DNA of 64,000 nt from Dermatophagoides farinae (Eukaryota > Arthropoda > Arachnida > Sarcoptiformes > Pyroglyphidae). A program made the translations under genes and the position numbers. Below the pieces are notes generated by a model that had not been told where the DNA came from, did no database searches, and saw only the letters and a program-made list of their open reading frames with translations. The stretch lies in assembly GCF_024713945.1 (NCBI RefSeq), contig NC_134682.1:3541001-3605000 (forward strand), written 5' to 3'. Of this stretch, positions 14,601 to 28,041 are shown one piece after another (positions within the stretch are counted from its first letter, which is position 1; every line of letters starts with the position of its first letter).

Positions 14601-16294
14601 GCATGTTGTAGCAGCACCACAAACATGTTGGACATTATGGGCATACAATCACAACAGTGATTGATAACGATAATACACATGTGTATGTATCTATCTGTAA
14701 AAAAAAGATGTACCAGATTAGAACAAAAAAAAACAAACAAACAACAACTGAAGAAGAAACAGTCAACGATAATGGCAATGTAATGCAATGCGACACTAAT
14801 TGATTGATCGATTGATTTCAATTAGATATTCCACAATATTGCTTATCTTTTTCTCTCTCTCTTTTCTATCATCCATATGGGAACCTAATGTTTCTGATGA
14901 TGATAATTTGACCTTTTTGCCATTGTGAATATGCCAGGTGAACAGGATGATGAATATGATTGTGTTATGAAGTAGGAAATATATGCTTTTAACACCGATC
15001 CGGTGCCAATGTTGATGATGATGATGAAATGTGTATTCAATTTGCGGCTAAAAAAAATCATTTGTGATTAGATAACATTATCTCAAAGATGGAGAAAAAA
15101 AAGGGAGAAAGTTTTTTGCCATAAGTTTAAAAAAATTTTCGATTGAGTTCTAATCAATTAAAAGCTGTCATCTTGAACTTTTCATTCGGTAGTAGTAGAT
15201 GTATATGGATCCAACAAAAAAAAAACTAGATTTGACCCTGTGTCATGAACCTGTTTTTTTTGTTGTTCGTTCAAAATAAAAAAAAAATTCAGAATCAGCA
15301 ATTCAAATAACAGAAGCCGTGTTACTTAATATCCATTAACCTCATCATCATGATCATAGTGATCATTATCATGGAAAAAAATATCCGTTGCCATCGACAA
15401 CCACATTGATTCGTGAAATGGGTAATCGTCAACAACAACAACATTGGATTGTAATAAATTTTTAAATTTTATTTTTTTTCAAAAAAAAAACAGTCAGTCA
15501 TTCATATTTAAACATTTGAATTTTTTTTAGGGAAAGAAACAAAAAAAAAATGCTACCACATTTCTGATGAATGGAATGAAATGAAATAAAATGATCTGGT
15601 CGGGTCGCTTAATCCGTTTATTGTGTTCTTTTTCATCTGATTTTTTTACCCTGTTGTTGGCCTTGCTGATCCTGAGAGTTGTTCTTTTATGTCCATGTTA
15701 AAATTCAACAACAACCAAAAAAAAAATAAATTGATGATTGGTATTGGCTTTGAACTTTGAACTATTGAAAATTCCATACAGACACACCATTCAAATTTAG
15801 TCTGCATATTCAGGTATTCACTAAATGATAGAAAATGGTGAACATCATTCAGTCATGAAAATAGTCGGTTTTAGAAAAGAGAAGAGAAAAGAACGATGAA
15901 GTACCAAAATGGAAATTTATTTTTTTTTTCGTTGACTTGAATTTTCAACTTTTCAATAAAGGGATTAATGTCAACAAAATAGGAAAAAAAAACGATCCAT
16001 TCGCATTCAGATTCATTGAATGGCCATTTCCAAACAATGGACAACATATGGTCACAGATTGATCAACCACCACCAGCACCAGCACCACGTTTTTCAAACG
16101 TTGTTTTTTATCATTGTTGTTGGATCATTTTACTATCATTTTTTTTTTCACTAACACACAAGATAGTTTAATTGAATTTATATTCTACATTTAGTAGCCA
16201 GTGTATTTATGTTTATGTTTTTGTTGAGTATGTGTCGATGTCGGTGATAATCGGTAAAGCCATTATGGATTATTAGTATTTGGATGGATGAAAT
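5084..16294. other. 11-kb gene desert rich in microsatellites
   Basis: I see no supportable coding region. The stretch contains GTT/CAA arrays (near 7943-7963, 10082-10110, 11693-11714, 12771-12790), GAT/ATC arrays (near 5650-5690, 6705-6735, 10184-10207, 10261-10280), CA/GT runs (near 9393, 9590, 10528, 11612-11634, 14250, 14415-14443) and a CT run after the CA run at about 11635. Long frames here, for example at 8816-9319 and 14375-14821, encode only repeat-driven Phe/Leu/Asp or Cys/Val strings. It could be intergenic DNA or a large intron of a gene with small exons that I could not pick out. Confidence 0.6.
10082..10110. repeat. (TTG)n triplet array
   Basis: About nine uninterrupted TTG/GTT units. 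It is one of many arrays of the same two triplet families (GTT/CAA and GAT/ATC) in the window. A GAT array follows about 75 bp downstream (10184-10207). Confidence 0.9.
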
Positions 16295-17713
16295 CTAGTT
16301 TTTGAGCAGATTATACATAAGCATTAAACTTTGTAGATAAAAAAAGAAAAACTGTTTTCGTGACAACAACAACAACAACAACAACAACAAAAAAAAATTC
16401 AAACTCAATTAGAATCATGATGATGATCCTCCACATTGTTATCTACATACCTTGAGAAATGACATCATACTGATCAATGTGGCACGACCAAATATAATTC
16501 CATATTGATTTAACGTATGAATTTTTTCAATATATAAACTAGTATGAATATGTAATGATAATGGTCGTAGCGGAAAATGAACAGAATAATAAATAATTTT
16601 ATGTGAACATTTATGAATCTTGACCGTATATAGGGAACAAATTAAATGGATGACAAAAAAAATGACCGTTTGTTGTAAAATGACACCAGAAGCAAAAAAT
16701 TTCCAAAGATAAAATTGATTATTGTTATCGAAAAAATATGTGGTGATAATGAGCAATAGATTCATTGGAAAATTTGCTATTAAATATGATGAAAAAAGAT
16801 CCGATTCATAACATGTTAATCGATTAACTTGATCAAAATTATGGCCATGTAACCATAGAAATCGATTGACAATACGGCTATAATAACGAGGATGAGATTT
16901 GTTCATAATCAGTTTTGTGTTTAGAGTCGAATTTATTTGATCTAATTTCAGAAATATAGTCCATGTTATGACGATAAATTGATACATGAATAATAAATAA
17001 CAATGAGCCATCATAAATTGTGCACCATCGAAAAGTAAACAATTCAATAATGAACAAAGTATACGGCTTACTATCAACGAATATCGTATTGTAAGCCATA
17101 GAATATTCTCATTATCATCATGAATGATTCGATCAGAATGAGCTAAAAACATAGTCATCTTGTTGATGCACACATATATCGCATACAAGGCGAATATATC
17201 CATTAATAATGTAATTATTTGATTCTGTTGAATAAATTCAATCATTTTACCACGTATAAAATGGCAGATATTCTGTTGTTTATGTTGTTTATGTAGAAAG
17301 TAACGGTCACCATCCGATTTGAACAGGATCATATCCATCAAACGGACAACATTATCAGGAATATCTAAATAAAGTTTATAGATAAGATAAATGCCTAAAC
17401 ATGTAAGAAATACGCCCATTAAATTCATTGCATTAGGTAAACCATAAATGTAGAATATGTCGAATACCAAGATTCTGTGTTCATTATTTAATGGCAAGAA
17501 AAACAATAGCAGATAACGAAACAATTGAAACGTTTGAAACCAAATTATATGATTAATAATACGGTTAGCATCGGATTTTTGGCCAAAATTTGTTGATGAT
17601 ATAACCTTCTTATCATTGTTGGCCATTTGTGTTACTGTCTGAAGATATGATTGAAAATTGCTTAGATTTTTGATGGGAATCATTTCCGAAAAAATCCAAC
17701 GTATTAACGACAT
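16295..17713 (-). CDS. Putative gustatory/chemoreceptor-like 7TM receptor, copy A
   Basis: Two exons on the minus strand: 17713-16451 (421 codons) and 16351-16295 (18 codons plus stop), joined at a phase-0 intron of 99 nt (donor GTATGT, acceptor AACAG). The product is 439 aa. It is strongly hydrophobic with about seven predicted membrane segments and short charged loops. The last exon encodes FFFFYLQSLMLMYNLLKN. A phase-0 intron just before a very short C-terminal exon, with a hydrophobic last segment, is typical of arthropod gustatory-receptor-type genes. The start MSLIRW is shared with the two downstream copies. The likely role is as a ligand-gated sensory channel subunit in the plasma membrane. 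This family call rests on topology, length, exon structure and tandem arrangement, not on a decisive motif; another multi-pass family remains possible. Confidence 0.65.
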
Positions 17714-18369
17714 TTTTTTTTGAAAAAAAATTTAATAATACAATCAAGTCTATTGCCACATAAACAGTAATGGTTTCATATTCGTTTATCATTTATATTT
17801 AATTCAATTTCAAAATCAAACTGTACGCATTTTTTTTGCAAAAAAAAAAAAAACAAATCGATGCTTTGGTAAGAAAAAAAAATTCTTGATAAAAATGCCA
17901 TGTGATCATATTCACACAATGGCAGGCAGACACACAAAGAAAGATATCAGAAAAAAAACAACAAAGAATGTGGTTTATTGATCAATAAAACACTATACTA
18001 TAATGATAAAATATTCTTGTCTGTACATACTGATACAGAGAAATCATGTGGTTTATTCTGTATTCCAAGACAATGAGAAAAATGGTCTGAAATGTTTTTT
18101 TTTGTGAATAATGATAATGGTTATGGCATTGTAACAATAATAATTTTTTTGAATATGAAATGAAAAACCTTAAATTGAAAAATTCTATGTTTCATATTAA
18201 CACCAATATTCTTTATATATACAACTACATTTTGTTTGTGTGTGTGTGTGTGTGTATGTGTGTGTGAATAGTCATTATATATTCAATTATAGCCAATTTG
18301 CGTGTTTATGAGGTGAAAATCGATGAAACCATCATTATCGATGACATGATGATATAGCCAAGTGTTATA
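17714..18369. other. Spacer between receptor copies A and B
   Basis: About 650 bp of AT-rich sequence with A/T homopolymers and a GT run at about 18236-18266. No coding signal. It should contain the promoter of copy A and the 3' end of copy B. Confidence 0.6.
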
Positions 18370-19760
18370 TTATGCATTGAGCAGATTATACATAAGCAAT
18401 AAACTTTGTAAATAAAAAAAGAAAAACTGTTTTCAAGACAACAACAAAAAAAGAACAAATTGAAAATCATACAGAATTTTGATGAACATGCACATACCTT
18501 GAGAAAGAAAATCATGCTAATCACAACGGCTCCACCTAATACAATTCCATATTGTTTTGAAGTATGAATCTTTTCTATATATAAACTACTTCGAACATGT
18601 AACGATAATGGCCGTAATGGAAAATGAATCGACCAATAAATGAGTTTATGTGAACATTTATGAATCTTGATCGTATAAATGGAACAAATCAAATGGATGA
18701 CAAAAAAACCGATCAATTGTTGGCCAATAACAGCGGTAGCAAAAAATTTCCAAGCATGTAATTGATTGTTATTGTCGATTAAATATGTGGTCACAATAAC
18801 CAATAAATTCATTGGAAAATTTGCAATCAAATATGATGAAAAAAGATCCGATTCATAACTTGTTAATCGATCCACCTGAATAAATGTATGGTTATATAAC
18901 CATAAAAACCGATTGACAATACGGCTATAATAATGTGGATGATGTTCTCCCGAAATCGGTTTATTGTCCAGAAACGAATTGATTTGATCCAATTTCAGAA
19001 ATAATGTCCATGTTAGAAAAAGGAACACGTACATGATCAACATATAACAATGAGCCATAATGAATTGAGCCAAATCGAAAAACAAACAATTCATCAGTGA
19101 ACAAAGAATATAGCTTACCATTATCGAATATCGTATTGTAAGCCATAAAATATTTTCATCCTCATCATGAGTTATTCGTTGAAAAAATATGGTCATCTCA
19201 TTGATAAAGACATATATCGAATACAATGTGAACATATTCAATGCTAATACAAATAATTGATTCTGTTGAATCGATTCAGTCATTTTATGACGTATAAAAT
19301 GGCAGATATTCTGTTGTTTATGTTGTTTATGTAGAAAGTAACGGTCACCATGTGTTTTGAACAGGATCATATCCATCAAACGGACAACATTATCCGGAAC
19401 ATCCAAATAAAGTTTATAGATAAGATAAATGCCTAAACATGTAAGAAATACGCCCAATAAATTCATTACATTATTGATGCCGCAAATGTAAAATATATCG
19501 AACGCTAAGATTCTTTGTTCAGCGTTCAATGGCAATAAAAACAATAAAAGATAACGGAACAATTGAAATATTTGAAACCAAATTAATTTACTAATAATAC
19601 GGCTAGCATCAGATTTTTGTTGATCACGAAAATTTATACATAATATATGATGATGCTGTTCATTATGAGCAATTTGTTTTTGTAGCTGAAGATATGTTTG
19701 AATATAGTCAAGATTTTTGATGGGAATCATTTCCGAAACCAACCAACGTATTAACGACAT
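18370..19760 (-). CDS. Putative gustatory/chemoreceptor-like 7TM receptor, copy B
   Basis: Exons 19760-18498 (421 codons) and 18426-18370 (18 codons plus stop) are split by a phase-0 intron of 71 nt (donor GTATGT, acceptor AACAG). The product is 439 aa, exactly the length of copy A, with the same last-exon pattern FFFFYLQSLLLMYNLLNA. An open frame extends 12 codons upstream of this ATG, but MSLIRW aligns with the starts of copies A and C, so 19760 was chosen. The overall topology matches copy A (about seven membrane segments). Residues about 93-153 are almost identical to copy A (shared LYKLYLD-, NVVRLMDMILFK- and DRYFLHKQHKQQNICHFIR-type blocks), while the flanks are clearly more diverged. 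Function is inferred as for copy A. Confidence 0.65.
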
Positions 19761-20120
19761 TATTTTTTGTTGTAATGATACATAACCACTATGCAATGTT
19801 TCATATTCGTTTGCCTTTTATATTTGATTCATTTCCAAGTCAAGCTGCAGACTTTTTTCTTCGCAACAGAAAAAAAAACAGAAATCGATGCTTGATCAAA
19901 AGAACTTTTCCCGGTGTTTCAGTACAAAAATTAATCGAATTCAAAAATCCAGACGCAAATAGACAAATCTAAACACGGAAATGGTATTGAGAAATAACTA
20001 AAATATCTATGGCCCCGTATATATTGATTATTTTTTTTTTTTTTTTTTGACAACCATTCGGTTTTGTACAAATCCATAAATTTATCCAAATTGATTGTTC
20101 CATTGTTTTTTTTTTGATGA
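19761..20120. other. Spacer between receptor copies B and C
   Basis: About 360 bp, AT-rich, with a T run of about 20 at 20030-20048. No gene is seen. It is probably the 3' end of copy C plus the promoter of copy B. Confidence 0.55.
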
Positions 20121-21605
20121 TTAAATTGTTCCATAATTTAGAAGCGAATAAGTCATGAGTAAACCTTGTATATAATACAAAAGAAACTATGGTTTGTACA
20201 TAAATTTCAACATTATTCAATTCAACAACACCATTAATTTGATATATTTATATAGAAATGTTCACTTACCTGAATGAAGAAACGCATATTCATTAATTGT
20301 ATTCCACCTAATGTTAGTCCTAGGCGTTTATTGTTATGCATTCTTTCAATATAATTACTATGACGTAATCGTAATTGAATGGGCTCATATTTATAATAAT
20401 GTGCAAACAAATAAATTAATGGTCGTGAACATTTATGAATTTTGATCGTATAAATAGTACATAATAAATGAACGATGAAAAAGCCGATTATTTGTTGCAA
20501 AATGACCAATGTACAGAAAAAGTATAGGCCTTTCTGTTCAATTAATTGATTTTTACGTAGAAAAAATGTGGTGATAATTAACAATAAATTCATCGGTAGA
20601 TTAGCTATCAAATAACCGGTGAATAAATCCGATTCATATGATCCAACACGATTCATATGATCCAATGTGTGGCCATGTAAATGAAAAAAATATAACAATG
20701 TTTTACGATATTCAATTGGATTCATTTTGATTTTCGTTCGTTGTTGAACAATATTCAATATTTGATTGATTTGATCTAATTTCAAGAAAAATGTATAACT
20801 TAATGAATACAAAGAGATAAATGATAAACATATAACAATGAGCCATCATAATATTAGCACAATCAAACACGATAACATTGATGAATAATATGGTTATTCT
20901 TAAGGACAATCTTCACATATCTTGCTATGATCATCCATATTGATGATTCATAATATTGGTCCATAACGAGAAAATAATCACGTTCAGTGTATACAACAAA
21001 ATTGATGGCTATATACAATGAATAGAGTGTAAACAAATCTAAAAATGAGCAAATATTAATATTGAATTGAAATCAAACGAAAAAAAAAAGAAAAGAAAAA
21101 CAAACCTAAACATATGACAAAAATTTGATTCTGCATTATTGATTCGTTCAATTTACCACGAATATAACAACAAACATTGTTTTGTTTATGATTCTTATGG
21201 ATAAAGTAACGCCAATCTTTTTTAAATACAATCCAATTAGATCATTGTTGATAGTCGTTCAGGTAATTCATAATAAAGTTTTTTAAGCAAATAAATTCCC
21301 AATATGGTCACTATTATAGCCAATATGTTCATTAAATTGCTCATATTGTACAAATAGAATATATCAAACATAACGATACGTTGTTTATGTGATAAAGGCA
21401 TTGCATATATAAAGCCATAACGGATCAATTCTAGAATCTGGTAACAAATTAATTTATTGATTAATCGAGCCGAATCACATGAACTAGATTGGCCATCGTT
21501 TTTTATCATCAGACGAATATCTTTAGTTCGATGCAGATAAACGCTCATACAATCTAGATTCTTATATGGGAACATTTCCATGATGAACCAACGTATGATC
21601 GACAT
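20121..21605 (-). pseudogene. Broken third chemoreceptor-like copy (C)
   Basis: This is homologous to copies A and B along its whole length but needs three frame changes. The frame from MSIIRW (21605) hits a stop just after RLSTMI near 21237. The matching sequence continues in another frame (WRYFIHKNHKQN). It then has a GT..AG intron at 21105-21039 that copies A and B lack. It shifts again near 20905 (ARYVKIVL to RITILFINV) and near 20815 (LFVFI to SLSYTFFLKLDQI). After that it is open to a phase-0 donor at 20270/20269. A last exon, 20186-20121 (FLLYYIQGLLMTYSLLNYGT-type), matches the last exons of A and B. The splice sites and C-terminus survive, so decay is recent or the frameshifts are assembly errors. 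They do not fall in long homopolymers, which argues for real lesions. Confidence 0.7.
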
Positions 21606-24600
21606 TTTTGTTGTGTGGTGTTTTGTTGTGGATGAATTTTAACGAATGAACAAATTCTTGATCGTTGAGTGTGGTATAAATTCAAATTTACAGTAGTAAC
21701 TATGAGAATTTTAATTGTTTGATGAATTCAAGTGTGTGTGTGTGTGTGGTTGCTTAATTTTTGTTTAACTATTAGAATGTCAAATATTCAATTATTTATT
21801 GTCAAAAGAATCGACAATTTTAAGCTCCATTTTGATGAATTCCAATGAATACAAACATTGCCAAAAAAAAAATTTGAGTAATTAAAGTTGAAAATGGAAA
21901 ATTCATCATAATAATAATAACTACTATACAACTATACATCTACATGTGTTCATTGTGTGTGTGTGTGTGTGGGCACCTGGACCACCTTAAACATTTTTTT
22001 TTTTGTTTTTGATTACCCGCAGAGTGAAATTGATCGATTTGAATTGACTAATATTTAATCATGGTTTGAATTTAATGAATGTATTGTTTCAACAACAGCA
22101 ACAAAAAAAAACAATGGAGAGAGAGAGAAAAGAAAAGTTTAAACATAGCAAAACACAAAATATCATGAAATGAAAGTGATGAAATTGAAAAAAAAAATTT
22201 ACATAAATGATAATCATTACTGCTACTACTGACATTTATCAGACGAATAATAATTCTTTAAAGTTTAATCGAAAAATAATTACTTTTTTTTTGGTTGGTT
22301 CATCATCATAGCACCAAAGTTTTCAATTATTACAATTTGAATCTAATTGGAAATTGAAATTTTTTTTTTTTCGTTTTTTGTTGGCCAGAATCTGCTGGTT
22401 GTTTTCAATTTTAAATACATTTTATTATTATTATTATCATTGGTGGCCACAGACAGACTTGAACGAAAGAAAATGAAAAATTTTCGAGATAATAATCAAA
22501 TTCTTAAAAACTTGAAATTGATAATCGATCCGAACCGAACCGAAACAAAAAGAAAAAAAAATGGTGGTGGTGGTGGTGGCCCTATCAATCATCATTTGTG
22601 TGTGTGTTTGTTCATTTCATGGACAAGTTATGAATGTATAATGAGACACCAATAATAGCGCCCCATAAGCACGGATGAGATCGATAACAATCAACGCTAT
22701 CATTTATAATATATGTAAATGATTGGCCAATGGAAAAAAAAGTGATCCATTTCAGATTAGACATTTAATTTTTAGGGTCTTGTTTTCAGGTATGAAATTT
22801 GTATACAAACAAAAGAAAAATAGAATATCGAATCATGGTTCCAAAGAAAAAAGAAGAAAAAAAACACCACCAATCGATTTTTAAATCGCTGCACGTGTTC
22901 TAAATTTTTTTTTTGTGATTCATTGGTCAATTTGTTGTTGTTGATTAACGAAATTATGTATGGCGCTGTAGAATGATGATGATGATAAGTTTTATTGTTG
23001 TTGTTGTTGTTGTTATGGCTGACATCACGAACAATTTTTTTTGTGTCACGTGAAAAATAGATTAGACCTAAAATTGATGTGATCGCTAAACAATGGTTTG
23101 TTTATTTGTTTGTTTTTCTCAGTTTGGTTCAATTTTGCTTTTGGCCAAAAAAAAACATGGTCAAAACAAAAATATTTTCGTGACTTGAAATCATTGATGT
23201 TTTGTGGATTTTTTTTGGTTGTTGTTGTTATTGTTGTTGGGCCATGATTTACTGATTTTTTTTTTCTTTATTCTGGCCAAACATCACATTATTTATGCAG
23301 GTTTTTTCTCTCTTTTCCATGATGGTTTGGTTTCACTTTAAATGGATCATTTATATTATTTACTTGATGACTATTGGTGATTTTTGTGGATTTTAATTAA
23401 TTTTCATTTTTTTTTTAACCAGAGAAGCTGAAATGGAAGTTTTTTTTCCAATAAAAATCTAAAAAAGCAAAATTTATCTGCCAAAAATGTAAATGTACAA
23501 TATTTATGTGTAATACAAAATGAATGAATCCACATCGATATGATCAGCATGAGATTTTTTGTTTTTCTTTTAAATTTCGTCTAAATTTATTATTATTGTC
23601 ACGTTATATTTAATGTTGACGATGTCAAATATGTGTTCGATGTGTGTATGTGTGTGTATGACAGATTCTATGGAATCAAGAAAAAAAATTGCTCAATTTA
23701 CACCCAACTTGACAAAAAGAGAAATGATCATGCCATGGTCATGATCATGACATGTAAGGTAAGATCGAAGGTGTTTGTTGTTAACCATGTTTAAATGTTC
23801 GACAAGAATCTTTGATGGTCGGATGATGATGATTATGATGATGATGGTAATGGTTAGCTGTGTGTGTGTGTGTGTGTGTGTTTGCCCATGACCACCATTA
23901 TATACGATTGATATTGGAAGACGACAACTATGAGCCAATCAATTTAATGGCACCAATTATTTCTATTTTAAGAACTAACTTTTAAAAATCTATGGAACAT
24001 TTATCATTTATAATGGTTATTGTTGTTGTTGTTGTTGTTGACCATTTATTGGTCATCAAAATGTAGGCTTTTTTCTATCAATTCTTCAATTACTACATAC
24101 ATACACACACACACAGGTAGTTTGATTGGACCAAATAACAACAACAACAACAACAACAAGGTCCATCTTTGGTCTTGGCACATAAACAAATCAACAAAAA
24201 CGGGTGCTAGACATACACAAAATTTTAGATTTTTTACTTTAATGGGGAGCAATAAATCTTGTTGTCTATTTAAGTGTGTGTGTGTGTGTGTGTGTAGGTC
24301 ATTTTTGGCAATTGTTGTAGATATCTTAAAATTGGGGACAAGATGATGATGATGATCAAGATCATGATTATTATGATGATCATTGCTAATTCTGAACAAT
24401 TGCAATTGATTGCTTTTTTTTCTTTAGGAATAATTATGCTTGACCAATGTTCTCCATACACACTCACACAAAACAAATTTTTAGTGTTTTTTTTCTTGAT
24501 TGTTTGATCCGAATCAAAAATTTAAAGAAAAAAAAGATAAATAAATTCATTCATTCTCATTGCTTACTTTGTGAAAGAATAACAAAAAAAAAAATACCGT

Positions 24601-27600
24601 CAACATAAAAAAAAGTACCGTATAATTTTGAGTAATAAAAAAAAAATTGTCCCGTAATGGGCAGCAATCAATCTCTGCCCATAGTAGTATAGTCTCAGAC
24701 ACATTTCTTTTGGCTGTCATTCATTTTTCGGTTGGATTATTCGACAATATAGCGACAACAACATTTGTTATGGGTGCTTATTAACCAGAAGCACATGCGA
24801 ATAATCTAAGATGATAAAAGTTTTCATTTAAATTTCAAAAATTTTGATGCATTGATTGTGTTTTTTTTGATTGTTGTTGTTGATGATGATGATGATGTTA
24901 ATCATGTAGAAAATGGCCAACAACAACAACAACAACAAAAAAATTACTCAAATGTCCGACACCAAAGTATCCGTGTGTGTGTGTGTTTGTGTGCGTAAAC
25001 AGCAGAAGACAACAATAATAACAAGCCCCTTTTTAAATATAACAAGAACTGATCTGATTACAATAATCATCATCAATGATGATGATGATGGTCATCGCGT
25101 CATCGGTAAGAAAAAAAAAATGGCCAGACCCAAAAAAAATACCAGCCATATATCCAAAGTCCATTGTTCTTTATTTTCTTGAAACAATTGAATTTAGTGT
25201 GTGTATGTATTCGCCCAACAACAACAACAACAAAAACAATTCACTTTATCCTATCTATCTATCTGAATGACTAAAGAATGCGTAGGTTTCAATTAAATCG
25301 TTATGTTTTACTAGTCGTTGGCTAATTACTTATGACAAGAGATATTCAAACTGAATTGAATCAAAAAAAAAATTCGATAGATTGGAATTCATTTTTTTTT
25401 CACCCAAAAATATCCAGAAAACTTTGGCCATATTTTACCACTTGAGAAAAAAAATAATAAGATGATTAACCATTGATTCTGCTGTTGTTGTTGTTGTTGT
25501 TGTTGGCGCTTTTAGTATATAAATTCAGGCTACTGACTTCAGCCTGATTTTATTTGATGGTCATCGCCATTGCTGCAAAAAAAAAAAAAAAACAATTCAA
25601 GGCGTTGTTTCACCATAACAAAGTTAATGGACCTTTATATTGCCATCAAGATGCTTTGAATCTTTTGAATGAATGAATGATTGAATTGTTGATAATGAAC
25701 ATCATGAACAACAAAAAAAAACAGAACAGAACAGAACAGAACATTCATTCATTTAGAAATTGCATTCTAATTACCTTTTGAAATTGGCTATAAAAGAAAA
25801 GAAGAATAAAGAATTTTAAAATTCAAGACAATCCAATGTGTGATGATGATGATGATGATGATGATGGGATGCCCGATTTAATCACGATTTATTCACGATT
25901 CATCATAATCATCATCATGGATGCTGGAAACATCAGAAGCTTCAAAGCTCCACACCTCAAACCAATGTATTCTGAAATGGAGACAAATTTGCATTCAAAA
26001 AAAAAAAAAATTTTTTTTCTTTGGTTTCCTGTTGGGCTGTTGTATGCATTCACATAATTACATTCATTCAACCTCCGCAAATCACAACAAATGGTCATCA
26101 TCATCATCATCATCATCTATCTATCTAATCATTGATCGATAATGGTCATTATTACACAGAAGAAGAAGAAGAAGAAGAGAAACAATAAAACAAAAATAGA
26201 CCACCATCATCGTTGTTGATCATCAACAATAACAACAACTTGTTGATATGATGTTCATTTTGTTAATCAACATTTTTTTTTGGCTACGGTAATTCATCAA
26301 GATTCATACTGGCCATTGCCATTATTATCATCATCGATCAAGACCATTGTGTCCAGACACAGGATTGATCCAACAACAACAACAACAAATACAAATAAAA
26401 AATAAATATGCAGGTTCATTTCTTGTCTATCTAAATCTTTGCCTGTCTTTTTGTCAGGTTTTTTGTTTTGTTTCGTTTTCATTTTTTGTTTTGTTTTTTT
26501 TCTAGTCTATGAAATTCACATTCACTATTTGAATGTTATTGAACTATATTGAAGAACGTGAAATTTTTTTTTCATTTTCATTTATCCATTTACTCGTGAA
26601 CAACAACAACAACGACGACGACGACAACAACAACAAGATACCGAAGAAACCAAATTGCCAAATAGTGGTGGTTACACGCGCTTTCAAAAGGTCATTGGGT
26701 ATAGCCATCATCATCATCATCATCATCATCATTTGAGTTTTGAACCGCACATGATTACTCTCTTTGGACTATACGATGATTGACCATAACATAACATGTG
26801 TGGGACAACTACAACAACAACAACAAAAAAAAACCATATGCCAGATGCCTGTCTGAAATGGCCTCAATCCCCCTTACTTATTACAAATGGTCTTTGTGGT
26901 GGTCTTTCCACACACACACACACACACAGGTAACTTGTGTGCAAATCTTTCAAAATTTTTTTTTTCATTCCAACAATAAACATAAGAAGAAACCAGAGAG
27001 AGCGTGAGAATGGAATTTCGGTTATTTAGATGTGTCCAGATGATTGACTATTAGTTTCATTCAAAAATCATAACATATATTATATTGAATTATTATCGTT
27101 GTTGCACATGTTGTTTGTTCCATCATAATCATGATGCATGCATGTGTGTGTGTGTGTGTATGTGTGGAAATGGGGGTGTATAAAAGCCAGATGACCATTG
27201 AACCACTCGATAAATACAAGCATTACATTATAACAACTTATCATCACGATATAAATTATAATTTTTAAATAATAACCATTGGCGTTCTAGTTGTCCATTG
27301 TTTCACATAGATGGCATTGTTTTTTTTTAATAATTTCTTGATCCGTTTTTTCTATTTTATTTCTATGGATTCATAATAACCATAACAATGAACAGTGAAC
27401 AGATTCATTCAAGTACATTCAATCAATACTGTTCGATAACATTGATCAATAACTATGAATGATGACCATTTAATCACCACAGCTTGACCACCACCATGGT
27501 GTGTGGTGTATTTGAGTATATAATAAATAAATAATATATAAATCCCAAATAATCTGTCTATTATTCACACTACAGATCATTTAATCGGGTTGTGATCAGA

Positions 27601-28041
27601 CAATTTATATATATATAAGTTATAAGAGCTTTGAGCTTATAAACACCCACCCACACACACACACACATTGTCGCCAGACTATTCAATGATAATGGGGTAA
27701 AAAAAAAATCTGTGCCGTGTTTAACAACAAAAAGAACAGTACAATGATTGTACGTGATCAATATGGCTAGGTTACGATTTGATTCGCATTTATACTTGTG
27801 TATGTTCTTTTCATGGTTAACGGGGTAAATTGTATTGCATTTTTTTTTATTGTTGTTGTTGTTGTTGTTGTTCTGTTTAGTAATTTATCGTTGGATTTCA
27901 TTTTTTTTTTTTTTTTTTTAGTACAATCATCCAACAACTCTGTGTGTTCAACAGATTACATTTATTATGATCTCAATTCTTTAGCCATCCTAAATAGGTG
28001 ATTCATTCACATTCATTTTTTTTCATAGTGCAATAATAATA
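21606..28041. other. Non-coding, simple-repeat-rich region
   Basis: About 6.4 kb without a supportable gene. It contains CA/GT runs (near 21954, 23861-23882, 24275-24296, 26910, 27142), CAA/GTT arrays (near 22995, 24021-24040, 24138-24160, 25486-25504), ATC/GAT arrays (near 25841-25865, 26098-26118, 26706-26732), an AGA run near 26159-26178 and T runs of up to 21 nt near 27900. Frames here translate the repeats. Confidence 0.6.

Noticed and set aside
14375-14821. 148-codon open frame on the minus strand
   Set aside because: Cys/Val strings come from a GT microsatellite and the frame has no domain. It is most likely a repeat artefact.
19758-19796. Upstream ATG extending receptor copy B by 12 residues (MHSGYVSLQQKI)
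   Set aside because: Copies A and C both begin at the aligned MSLIRW/MSIIRW, so the shorter start is preferred.
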